Assembly: GCA_023078555.1 (NCBI GenBank) | Contig: CM041203.1 | Coordinates: 1,813,481-1,877,480 of the forward strand | DNA length: 64,000 nucleotides | Origin: Ulva prolifera | Taxonomy: Eukaryota; Chlorophyta; Ulvophyceae; Ulvales; Ulvaceae | Reading direction: 5' to 3' | In this document: piece after piece, positions 16,201 through 26,522 of the stretch | How the letters are laid out: every line of letters starts with the position of its first letter | Numbering within the stretch: the first letter of the stretch is position 1 | Program-made: the position numbers and the translations under genes | Notes under the pieces: generated by a model | Told to the model about the DNA's origin: nothing | Seen by the model: the letters and a program-made list of their open reading frames with translations, nothing else | Database searches by the model: none

Positions 16201-17552
16201 TGCTGGATCCCCTTAGGGTTGCCGGTGGAGCCGCTGGTGTAGAGGAGGAAGAGGGGGTGCTCGGAGGGCACCCAGAGGGGGTCGCAGGAGGGGGGCTGCG
16301 CGGGGACGGCGGCGTCGTACCACACGTCGCGGCCACCCTCCATCGCCACCTCCTCGCGCCTGATGCCCGACGCATGCTTCACGTCCAGCACGAGCACCTT
16401 CTCGACCTGCAGATGCACGCAGGAGCTCTGCATCACATCCTGGCATGGGCTGCTGGTGCATGTGGAGCATGCATATGGGGTAATAGACAAATGCGCAGGC
16501 CGCGGTGCGCACCGCGGTGCCCTTTGCGCGGCTCAGGCGGCACGCATTGTCCGCGATGCGCTTCAGCTGGATGGCCTTCTTGCCGCGCATGAACCCTGAC
16601 GCCGTGATGAGCACGCGCGCGCCGCAGTTCGCGGTCCGCCCCGCCAGCGCCTCCGCGGAGAAGCCGCCAAAGACGACGCAGTGCACGGCGCCGATGCGCG
16701 CGCACGCGAGCAGCGCCATCGGCAGCTGCAGGACCATCGGCATGTAGAGCATCACCACATCGCCGGGGCGCACGCCCGCGCAGCGCAGCCAGTTCGCGAT
16801 GCGGCACACCTCCGCCAACACCTCGGCGTACGTCATTCGCGCCGAGTCCGCTGCATGCATGCGGTCGCGGTGTCACCGGCGCGGCGCCGTGCACGCTGCG
16901 CTGGCGCACATCGGGGGGTCAACCTGCCGCAATGAGGGCACCGCTGGCCCAGGTACGGGTGTCATTGGCATGCACCCTCCCCCAGCCGCATCCACTGTGG
17001 ACATACGCCCGTCCAGGCAACACCGTGGCCAGAGGTGGTGTGGTGAGAGGAGGGGGAGGGGCGCACTGGGCTCGTTGCCTTCCCAGATGAAGCATGGCTC
17101 ATCCCCCCGGCCGAGCTCGAGGTTGCGGTCGAGGCAGTTGTAGCACACGTTGGTCATACCGCCCTTGAACCACTCGGTGTGGATGGGGCCCTTGCGGAGG
17201 TCGAAGTTGTACGACATGTGGGCCTTGTCCCACTGCACGATGCCTGCTGCTGAGCATGGCGCTGGCACGCAGGCAGTTGGGGGTGGTGCGAGGGGATGGC
17301 TGCAGCTGGCAGGTGGGGAGGCGGAAGGTGTACCTTTTTCTTCCATGTGAACTGCTCTGCGATTTCTGCCCAGAAGCCTTCAGGGTCGCGGATGGAGCGC
17401 TCGTGCATTGCCCGATACTGCATGCTGGGAGGATGGTCAGTGGCAGTTTTGATGCTGGCGAGATGTAGGCTGTGCAGGAGGGGTCCCACCGTTGCAAAGT
17501 TGCTGACATGCACTGGCTCTGTGAAGCGTGGAGGCGAGAAGCCGACTGTCAT
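13228..17552 (-). CDS. Acetyl-CoA synthetase, copy 2 (multi-exon)
   Basis: Paralogue of the gene at 6551-10312, with the same reaction and exon order. The start is chosen at 17552, where [21 protein letters not shown] is followed by a GT donor. Later exons read [19 protein letters not shown] (about 17430-17338), [20 protein letters not shown] (about 17246-17067), 16850-16512, 16410-15902 (A3 motif [13 protein letters not shown]), 15297-15033 ([11 protein letters not shown]), about 14553-14437, 13940-13710 ([21 protein letters not shown]) and 13440-13228. The adenylation lysine is in [15 protein letters not shown]. The tail ends KPVKPKL, unlike copy 1; PKL is not a canonical peroxisomal signal. 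One intron (15302-15901) carries a full-length SINE. A separate compartment or expression pattern for each copy is likely but not shown by the sequence. Confidence 0.9.
13689..13702. repeat. G14 homopolymer in ACS2 intron
   Basis: A run of 14 G residues on the + strand, just beside the exon carrying the A8 hinge motif of ACS2. Tracts like this recur in introns across the window. Confidence 0.95.
15435..15698 (+). mobile_element. tRNA-derived SINE, full-length copy A
   Basis: A 264-bp unit in an ACS2 intron, antisense to the gene. The 5' part is tRNA-like: a D-arm with GTCC/GGAC stem and AATGGGTTGA loop, a CCTCC/GGAGG hairpin, and a perfect pol III B box GGTTCGATTC at 15491-15500. An unrelated body follows. 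The 3' end is a short TTTAC repeat. It is flanked by a 6-bp direct repeat ACCCAT (15428-15433 and 15697-15702), a possible target-site duplication. An almost identical copy lies on the other strand at 61574-61842, and 5'-truncated copies lie at 31653-31736 and 36342-36389. The longest open frame in it is not a real protein. Confidence 0.88.
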
Positions 17553-18884
17553 TGGTCCGCCCTGCAAGGTCAACGCTGACTGCTTGTAACATGCAGGACG
17601 ATTGCTGCAATCATTGCACCACACAACAGCTATCCCGCTTCGTTCGGGAGGTCATTGTAAATCGACAGGCAGGCAGTGTCAATGCTACGCCTGAAGGCTG
17701 TGCACAACGCCAGACAAGTTTTGTAAGGCCCACACAGTGCCCAGGGTATGGATATTTCCGTGCTTGGCATCCGCATAATAGGTGACGTGTTGCGCTTGCG
17801 TATCAAAGCTGGTGCCCAGTCAGATGCTGAATATAGGCTGGCACCTTCGGATCCATTTCTAGCACATGCGCTGGCTGGCCCAGAGCCTTGTTCTTCTACG
17901 AGATCCCTGCAATTAACAGGCCTGAAGTGATTTGCGTCTGTCGCAAACTGATGCCCTGCCGTTGCAGGGAGATTGGCACAACACGCACAGCCTCAGCTGA
18001 TCCTCTCCGTTGGGGCTCCAAATGGCCACGTAAGCATGCGCGACATATTTTCAGACAGATGCAGCCCATGCAAAGTGCTCGTGTGCCCTGAATTTCTGGT
18101 CGGATCGGCAGCATGAGCGTTCCGGGCCACGGCCTAGGAACGCACTTCCCGTTCGCCACGCAGTGTCACCCAGCCTGTTGAGAACTTGCAGCTCAGGCAG
18201 ACATATGTAGATGAGATTATCGTCTGCAGCGGAGATCTCCTCGCAGCGCGAGTCGGTCAACAGTGAGGGCACCGGAACGGTCGCAGTAGGAAGCCGATGC
18301 CGAGTCGCTACACGTGTGTACACGCAAGCGGTGCTTCTGTGATTTTATGCGCCGGCGTGGGTCATAGTTCTAACGCGTCGTGAAGCTTCGTGAAGTCCTC
18401 CAAATTACCATCAGGGGTCCGCTGTGTCTGAACAATTGTGTGCAACGGCCGGTCCCCCCGGGTAATAGGGCAGATGCAATGCTTGCACAGTCATTGCATG
18501 CCATGCCGCGCCGTGCGAGGCCCATGACTTTCGCGGCAGCAAACCAGCCCGGAGGCAAGTTTTGGCAAAGACTCTTTGTCTACTGCCACATCGAGCTAGC
18601 TTGTCCGTGTGAATTTGTGTGTATACTGCCATGTATACTTGCATGTCTGGCTGCCTTGCCACGGCTGCAAGTCCAGGGATGTATGCGCACACGTTTGCTC
18701 CTACCCTACGAGCTGGGACATGCTTGAGCCGCTCATTCCAATTGTTCCATCAACAACAAGCTGGATCATATGATGTGACCTGCAACAGTGGCCTGAGCTA
18801 CACCGGGAACTTTCAGCACGCGTGCGCACATGCGCAGTTCACCATGGTTTGTGATTGCAATGCAGCCTGAACAATCAGCCAGAT

Positions 18885-20527
18885 ATGGCAGCCCGCCCCC
18901 TCCTAAGGTGCACCAGGCTGGTGCGTCAGCGATGTCTGACTCTCTTTGGAGCTGTTGGGGTGGTGCATGCTTGATGTCGGGCGCTACAGCCCCGAAAACA
19001 GCCTTCCCCTCGCCACATGTGGGCCGCACGTGTGGACGATCTGGCTTGAGTGGTGGGCCACCTCTTGCCTCATGGCGCACCCTCATGGCGCAACTCCAGT
19101 GCTCAGCGCCTGCCCGACGCGCTGTCCTGGTTACACCTGCCCTGTGTACCGCTGGCGCCCCTACGTGTGCGCAGGGTGCTTGGATCATGGATGGTCGGTG
19201 AGTGTGTCAGGATAGTGCGGGTCCTCTCGGTACTCCTACCTGCATTCACCATCAGCACACAAGGCTTGACATGCTCGCAGGAGGGCCCTGGGTGGTGGGA
19301 TCGTGCCCTGTGGACACCAGGTGGCATGCGGTGTGCATCGCTACAACGGCGAGAGGGGTCTGCGTAAGGGTGCCGGTGATTAGGACTGCGCCTTCCCTTT
19401 GATGTAATCTATTATAGCTGAGGTGTGCTGATGGAGCTTTCATTCTGGGCTAGCTGTGGTGGCGAACATTGATGTTGGATCTCACAGCGCAACCTGCCCC
19501 TCTGTTCTAGACCTTTTACATGTGCAACACCACCGACCATGAATACATCTAGCCTCCAAAAACGCAAGGGATTGTCGGCGGCCTCCACGCACATTTGGGA
19601 GCAGTGCAGGAGGTTGTAGGCAGATGATTGATTACAGCACGGCATGAGCCGCGACAGCATCAGATTCTCCGGCAATTCTGGACTGGAGCTGAATTCAATC
19701 AGCCACTGTCTATGCCCCAATGCAGAGCGCGATTGATGCAGATGCCCCTAGGTACTTGGCCATGATCGACTGGGCTGTGATCAAGCTGTCACACATTTCC
19801 CCTCCAGCATACGCAAGCATTGATGTACGAATGTACGAGTCCCTAAGGCTGGCAGCAATGTGCATTCGGCTACCATCACTGCGTGAGTGGTACCATCAGG
19901 GACGTCATGCTGCTGCTCATCCACGGCTTGACCGTGGCAGTGGCAGTGACACAGATGACGATTCATGCCAATGTGGCATAGGCAAGGCCACAATGGACAC
20001 GCTGATTGGCCTTCTAGGTCCCATCGGAGCCCTAAACAGCAGATGCACGGCATACTGCATTACACATGCACATGCCTGCTGTCCACATTGATAGACCGTT
20101 GGCACAATAAGCGTTTGCGTGGACTCCATTCTGTGATGGCGCCGACAGCGGTGAGAAGACCAGCCACACATCAGAGCCAAGACGCCTGGTTGTTGCCATC
20201 TGCTGCTGCTCTGATGCAATGGAAACTGACCCACTGTGGCAGGTGCAGACTACGTGTGCATGCAGCAAGCAGCACGCATCTCCTGAGCATGACCACAGGT
20301 GTACTCTGCACCATGACTGGTGCTACCAGCCAGTAGCAGCCCTGCAGATCCTGTATGCACTGCGGCGACATCCCTGCCAGGACCGTACATTCCTTTTGAG
20401 CATGCGCCAGACACCAGGTCCACATGTACTTCTGCTGCGGGCAGCAATCGCGATTCTCTCAGCAGGAGATATGCTCAAGCGGCCTCATGCTCGCATCGCC
20501 ACTGGCGGAACTGCTCTTCTGCCATGA
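18885..20527 (+). CDS. Unrecognised multi-exon gene candidate
   Basis: Not recognised. An ATG at 18885 opens MAARPLLRCTRLVRQRCL, rich in Arg and Leu and lacking acidic residues, like an organelle presequence. A frame ending RVRRVLGSWMV closes on a perfect GTGAGT donor (19199-19200). It joins in phase with a block at about 19281-19364 (GPWVVGSCPVDTRWHAV) that ends at GTAAGG. Next comes an acceptor at 19719 and SAIDADAPRYLAMIDWAVI, and finally ALQILYALRRHPCQDRTFLL, which stays open to a stop at 20527. That last stop would overlap the convergent phosphoesterase stop (20475) by about 50 bp, so the 3' end may be wrong. An in-frame TGA near 19050 must be removed by splicing. Exons are open and hydrophobic or amphipathic, but no domain is recognised. 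Confidence 0.35.
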
Positions 20528-22149
20528 TGCACGATCCAGCAGCGGCATGGCCGCCGCCGCCGAACGCTGCTGTTATTGGTGTGGTGTCGAAGCCATCGCA
20601 GCTGCGCAGACTGACCTTCAGAACAGTCTCGCCTGGCCGGACCTCCTGCATGGCAGAATGCATGACTCTACATGCTGCAACATGCGAAACATGCATTGGA
20701 CAACAGATAGAATCACAGGCACGGCATGCAGAAGCTCTCTGACGCCACTGATCACCGTGCTGATGTGCACCTCAGTGTGAATGCATCTGGCCAAGCATTG
20801 CCGCAGTTGGCGACAGTCGCAGCGATAAACAAGTTGTGACTGCGACATGGAGCATGCACTGAATGGGAATGATGTTAACGACATGACAGCATCAGCACCC
20901 CAATGCACATTCATGGACAGATTGCAATATGCAGCGCACCTGGTCATACGCAATCACTCCTACTGGTGCATGTCCGGCTGATTTGCTGGCTAGAGCGAGA
21001 CGATTCCCCAGCTCACTTCGTTTTTGTATAACCTGCTGATCGTTGGTGCGAATGGCTAAAGCTGTACCCCATTGTCGTCTCGATCCTCCCAGAGACACAC
21101 GGAAGCTGTTTTCTAGTTGCTGACGCAGCATGCTCTCCTCCTCTTCTAGAATGGGCACTCCCTGAATCACTTCCGCACTTCAGTGCTGTATCATGACGAG
21201 CACAATGATCATGTGCACCGATGTAAGCTGCTTGTATGCAGGGCATACAGCAGCAACGATGTATGCACCTCTTTAACGAGAGCGTCTGGCTGCAAAGACA
21301 TCAGCTGGTCAAAGACGCCTGGATTCTTGACGGCATCGAATTCTATGTTGCGAGCATGAAGGCCAGCATAAAATGCTTTTCCCCCTGGAAGCTGCCATCG
21401 CCAGAGGTCCCCATCTTCTATAAACTTGAAGCATTGATCAATTGCAAGGTCCTGCAATATGAGCAAGCAGGTAAGACGGGAGGGGTGACAACAATCTGGA
21501 CGGTACCAGTCTCTCTGTATGCAAGTCAACTGTGCAGCTGGGGCTGCTGCGCACATCAAGGCATCGGTGTCGAGCAGCCATGAGGCACACAAACGTCATT
21601 CAGACCGGCTCGCAAAGAAAACGACGGAGCCCACCACATCAATGCCGAAGTAGCTTTGTGCTATGGTCGCCCCACTTCTGTTCATGTCCAGGTGTGCTTC
21701 CATGTTCGGTGGCAGTGGGACAGATCCATCCAGCTCTTCCAAGGCGGTCTTGTGATGATCAAGAACTATGACTTCCTTGCTGTGATGCGCTACAGACCTT
21801 GCAAACCCCCTTGGCCCGATGTAGTCCAGGAAGTAAACGGTTTCATCTCCCTGGTCATTGAGTCTACATGTTGTCATGCACTCGCTCTTGTGATGCTTGC
21901 CATGACTTACCATTTGGTGCAGCACAATATTAGCTCACATTGTGAGAAGCCCTGGTTTTTCCCAGGCTGCCAGGCTCCTTGGGGCAGCACCTGAAGCTGC
22001 AATTCATCTACTCCCGGTTTGTCCCATGTCGTCAGTGGAACGAACTGCACAGGGATCTGTCGCTGACGATGATACAGCGATGCAGCCAATGCTGCAAAGA
22101 TTCCATCTGGGCAAGGGTAGTGATAGCAAACAAGGGCCCGAGGAGACAT
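20475..22149 (-). CDS. DHH/DHHA1 family phosphoesterase
   Basis: Metal-dependent phosphoesterase of the DHH superfamily, related to nanoRNase/pAp phosphatases; the substrate here is not known. Five exons assemble in phase 0: 22149-21991, 21850-21635, 21451-21269, 21161-20940 and 20645-20475, giving 316 aa. Motif I is YHYPCPDGIFAALAA (about residues 7-21). Motif II is VYFLDYIGP (about 58-66). The name-giving motif III is VLDHHKTALEEL (about 83-94). The C-terminal DHHA1 domain carries AFGGGGHAAAG. The start at 22149 (MSPRALVCYHYPCPDG) fits, because motif I normally sits a few residues from the N-terminus. The length is usual for a stand-alone DHH-DHHA1 enzyme. No targeting peptide is obvious, so it is probably cytosolic. 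Codon use is only moderately GC-rich. Confidence 0.88.
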
Positions 22150-22972
22150 GGTTCCGAAAGTGCGACGGAAGCACGAGTGGACGCCAAGCAGATGAGACGG
22201 TCGCTCGGCGCACGTACGCAATTCGTGCCTCGAAGTGATCAGTGAGAAAACGGTGTCTAGGCACCTGACTCACTACCTGTTGCAACTAATCAAAACAGTC
22301 ATGCAATCGGCGTTCCCGTTCATGCGTCTGATGGAGCGCGAGACCCAGCATTTGAGATGGGTTAGCGGGCGCGACATATAGGTCGTTCGCGACGCAACCA
22401 CGATCGCTAGCACCATCGCAAGTCTGGATGCAGGTGTGGACCGAGTCCATGCAAGTGTGCGAGTACTCCTCAAAGCTTCTAGTTCATGAATGCAGCTTCA
22501 TTTCCGGCACGCCACGTAGCACTTGCCTGGGAAATCTTACTGAGCACATGCGTCCCATGCGTCAGTGGCGTCTGGAATATGCCGCATCACACCGCTGCGC
22601 GCATTGTACGTGGGGCATATGTCATAAATGTAGGTGTGTGTCGAATGAACATGGTGCCACAAAGTCAACGATGCGACGTGGCCCGCAACAATTCGTGCTC
22701 AACAACTGCAGCTTGCAAGGCCCTACTAGACGTGAAACTGCCATTTGACTCAATATGTACCGATATTATCGTGGATCATCCATAGCCTCCTGCGTGTTTT
22801 GTGATACGGGCATTTACGTGCATCTGGTCGCAGTAATGGTGTGAGCTTCACAGGATGCACCAGCCTTCTCCAATTAATTGCCAATAAATGTTTCATATCA
22901 CATGGCGCATACTGGCTGCTCACGCTTGTTCGTGAGCGCTTCGGTCATGGCGGATCTTTCCTGTGACGTGGA
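22150..22972. other. Upstream region of the DHH gene, no gene seen
   Basis: About 0.8 kb holding the promoter side of the phosphoesterase gene. Only short frames with no family resemblance are present. Confidence 0.45.
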
Positions 22973-23399
22973 TCAGGCCGAGCCACCTGTGTTGCTTGTG
23001 CTGCACTTCCTCCTGGGCACTCATGTGAAAGCTGTGACGAAATCGATCATGGCAGGCACATAGGACACCACTTCAGAGCCAGAATACAAAGTGCCTACTA
23101 TTTGTATTGGCGCCAGCACAATCGACCGGCTTAGATTCCGGTTATGGATAGCCCACTCAGGCTGGACTGCATTTCTGGTAGACAGAGTGTCATTGTCATC
23201 ATGCAAGGGGTGACACCTATCTGCATCTGATTCTCCACAAAGCAAGCACAAGCTGTGCACCATCTCGTTGGGATGATACTTTCTGAACTGCGTAGCACGT
23301 CAACATGTGCATGCCCGTCCTGTTGCTGTGGCAATGGACAAAAGATGGATGCCAGTTGCAGTTGCGCAGGGAGGCTCAACACAGGTGGCTCGGCCTGAC
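22973..23399. mobile_element. Candidate element with 22-bp terminal inverted repeats
   Basis: A perfect 22-bp inverted repeat begins TCAGGCCGAGCC at 22973-22994 and is mirrored at 23378-23399, pointing inward like transposon ends. The enclosed 427 bp is the size of a MITE. No target-site duplication is visible next to the ends, so this could instead be an inverted duplication of a short coding segment: both arms can be read as QAEPPVL. Confidence 0.35.
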
Positions 23400-23601
23400 A
23401 GTGTGGTGGCTAGTTGGTGCATCTCAAGGTGCCTGCTTCGGGCGGCACTTTCAGGGCCTGCCTGAAAAGAACACCTAGGGACATGTTCTGCAGATAAGAA
23501 TACCTAGGGACGTGTTCTGCAGAGTGGCCCTCGCGTGCACAGTTTTGACAGGAAGCTTTGGGCTCCAGCACTACTTCTCCTGCTGTGTCCGCGTTTGGCA
23601 T
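23021..23601 (-). CDS. Small cysteine-rich gene candidate (uncertain)
   Basis: Not recognised. An ATG at 23601 opens MPNADTAGEVVLEPKASCQNC, followed by AREGHSAEHVP, reminiscent of a zinc knuckle but with H in place of the last C. A second open block after an acceptor near 23283 reads FRKYHPNEMVHSLCLLCGES and then DADRCHPL, again C/H-rich, and continues to a stop at 23021. How the blocks join was not resolved; a 30-bp tandem duplication at 23472-23523 sits at the likely first donor. The model overlaps the inverted-repeat candidate. It may be a decayed transposon-related gene. Confidence 0.25.
23472..23523. repeat. Tandem duplication, about 30-bp period, two copies
   Basis: Two copies of a segment starting ACCTAGGGAC and ending TGTTCTGCAGA (23472-23493 and 23502-23523) differ by one base. 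On the minus strand each copy carries both a CCTAG|GT donor-like and a CTGCAG acceptor-like sequence. Confidence 0.85.
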
Positions 23602-23665
23602 GGTCCAGCATGGTTCTTATGCACAAGCTGCTTTCGCAGTGCTGCCAGACTTTGGCTGCTGCACG

Positions 23666-23752
23666 TTAAGCCACCAGCGAGGAAACATGGGTGACCATCA
23701 GCTTCTCAGAGTTCAGCTGCAGAACTTTAAGCCGCCAGCGAGAAAACATGGG
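23666..23752. repeat. Direct repeat of a 26-bp segment
   Basis: The segment TTAAGCC(A/G)CCAGCGAG followed by (G/A)AAACATGGG occurs at 23666-23691 and again at 23727-23752, 61 bp apart, with two mismatches. A G-rich tract follows at 23767-23793. Confidence 0.85.
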
Positions 23753-23799
23753 CACATGTTCAGCTGGGGGAAGGGGGCGGGGGGCGGGGGGAGGAGATC

Positions 23800-26522
23800 A
23801 CACTGGCTCTGGCTGCTGCATGGTGTTGGGATGTATGTATGCAGGGATGTGTGTAAAAAGGACTCAGTCGAGAGGCAGGTATCTCGAGACAGCATAGCCG
23901 GCGCCGCTTGCCAGGTGTTACTGTGCGGCCTGCTGTGCTATCCAGGCTGCAGCTGCCTAGGACAGGTCTCTGACTCTTTTTTCGTAACGCAGCTCATCCC
24001 AGTGTGAGCGTGCGCGATTCGACTGAACGCACATGTCTCGTCGAATGAGCAGCGTCCATCCCGCTATATAGCTAGCCACTGAGCCGAAGCTGCAGGCCGT
24101 CGGACACGGCAAGGAGAGCAACGAGGTTGTCCAAACCCGGCATGCATACGTACAGAACCGACCAGCAGAGGATTGTATGGGATTTGAGACACGCGGACGC
24201 TGCTCTATATCACATAGACGGAGCCGGAGAGGCAGGTAGAAGCGCGGCACATGTGCACAACACAATCGAGGCCTCGCTTGGGAGTTGTCAAGCGCCTTAG
24301 GATTGAAACGGAAGGTCGACGAGCGTTCGGTAGTACATTGTGCATCTTTCATGACGCCGTGGCCACGCTTGCGTCGACCGTCCCAATCGAGCTGTCAGCC
24401 TCGTGCTTGACTGTTGGGCAGTCCAATCCAATCGTGCACGCTGTCCTCTCCTTGCAATCGCCAACAGGCCAGACCGTTCGTGTGATCACACGCCAGCATT
24501 TCAGTCAAGGACAACCTCCTCTGTGGCACTGGGCAACGTAGCTCCGGTTCTGAATGGGAATGAATCTGTGGGAGATGTGGGAATGACCACGATTTCGCAT
24601 CGGGATGCATCGTATCTCGAGATACCATGTGCAAAGCCGCAGGCAGGGCTTCCGCGGCTTTCCTGCCAAGTCTGCCACATGGAATGTCAGCATGCGCACC
24701 TGCTTGCGCGCTCCAAAAACCAATTCGCGGTTTCAACCTGGAGATTGGCCATGAGGCGATGGGAGCATGCGAATCAAGGAGTGGCAGAGCCTGAGCGTAA
24801 GCAGCTGTCGTGCAGCAATGCGGAGCACGAAGTGACTGAGAAAACATGACTTCATTGACAAGGTTATGGCATGAAGGATGATTCCGGGCTCAAGCAGCTT
24901 GGCGTGGTACGTAAGCGTGAGATGCGTCGCTCTGATGCACTTTAGCGCGCATTCGGACAGTTGATAGAACGATGGCATCACATGAACCTCGAGCGCCAGC
25001 CGGCCCTTACACCAGCTAGCCCCAAGCATGCGGTATCTGCAGTTATGTCTGACCCTATGGCAGCAATGTGTCTTGCTCCGTGCCAGCACACCCGTTTCGA
25101 CGTCGAGTTTGACGACTTGGCACCGGGCATAGGCGCCCAGCAGGTCGCATTTGTCAATTTACGAATGTTGGGCACTGGCCGTGACCGCAGCAGAGCCAGA
25201 CAAATGGGTGAAATTGCCACGCTCACGACGCCCTGATGTTCGCTCGTCGTATTCGACATCTATCGCCGCAGCTCAAGCAAGCACGGCGTGTTTGTGCAGC
25301 AGGTGTGCGCTCAGACTCTGCAGGACTGGAGGCGTACAACTTGCAACCCGCAGACAATTGCAACAAACTTGTGCCGGGCGGTACGCCTATACAACGGCTC
25401 GTATACGACCGTATACGGTCAATTAACCACCCGTGCCGCCCACACGCTGCGAAAGTGCCTGATCGTTGATCGTGCCTGCATTCCATATGCATGAGGTCAT
25501 CCAAGCTTGAGCTCAGGAGAACTAATCGTCCTCCACACAGGTTTGTAATTGTATGTGTCATGGCTACGACGTGCAGCGCGTACGGTGACAGTGTCGGGTT
25601 GCAATCATCGTCTTGCAGATCCCTGGACGTCTACGCGCGCTCAACTGAACCTGAACTTGATCTGGACACTACATCGATCAAGCTCAGGTGTATGCACGCC
25701 CGTGCCAGGTGATGAGAGTTGAAGCGTGCAGGGGAGATACTGCGGGTTTTGCAGTGTTACAACTGTCCCCACTTCGGGCTGAGTTCAGATGACGGGGCCA
25801 TGCTGCAGAATTTTGTGCCATGCGAGAAAATTCCCATCACTGCATTATGATTGTATATAACATTAGCGGATTACATTGTTCTGTTGTCATGTACAACAAG
25901 TCTGCCTGCTGATAAGTCAGCTGTGAAAAGACTGCACACACAGCCATCAATGCAGAATGGCCAATCGGGACTTGCTGTGCAAAACTTGTTGTGCAAGAGG
26001 TTACATTGTGCTCACAAGCTGCCTGTCCACATCGAAACACACAGGTGTGCTCACGAATTATTTCATGCCCACCTCGAGAGACCTTGCAAGCCATGGTCCA
26101 CACACTCCTTGCAGGCTCGCCGACTGTTCTTCACAGGACCGTCACACTCAAGTGATGGGCTCCGAACACATCACAACTCACATACCACACGCGTCCCCAC
26201 GATAGGCGCGCCTGCTCACAAAAGGTTCACACCACCCAGCTATACTGAGGTCCGGTTCAGAGCTTCAACTGTGTGCCGCCCAAGCCACACCAACAGACTC
26301 GTATTGGCGGGCAAGGCAGCTATCCAGACAGATTATCAGTACCCTGGTCGGCTTTATTTGTAAGGAATCAATCCCTCACATGATCCTGGCGCACATACAC
26401 TGCCACACCTGTACACGCACTTATCACGAGCACACGCAGCGTGCAACGCCCATTCCTATTTATCAGTGTCACAACTGTGACGAGTGTTATTCGGGGTTGT
26501 AACAGGGGTACCCGTGCAGCGC
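23800..26522. other. Gene-poor stretch
   Basis: About 2.7 kb with frames up to 170 codons on both strands that overlap each other and show no domain, motif or convincing splice chain. Around 25400-25418 two GTATAC palindromes lie 10 bp apart. The right end is the 3' side of the PLATZ gene. Confidence 0.45.

Noticed and set aside
24395..24849. Overlapping 150-codon frames on both strands
   Set aside because: Neither shows a motif or a convincing splice junction; mutual overlap suggests chance.
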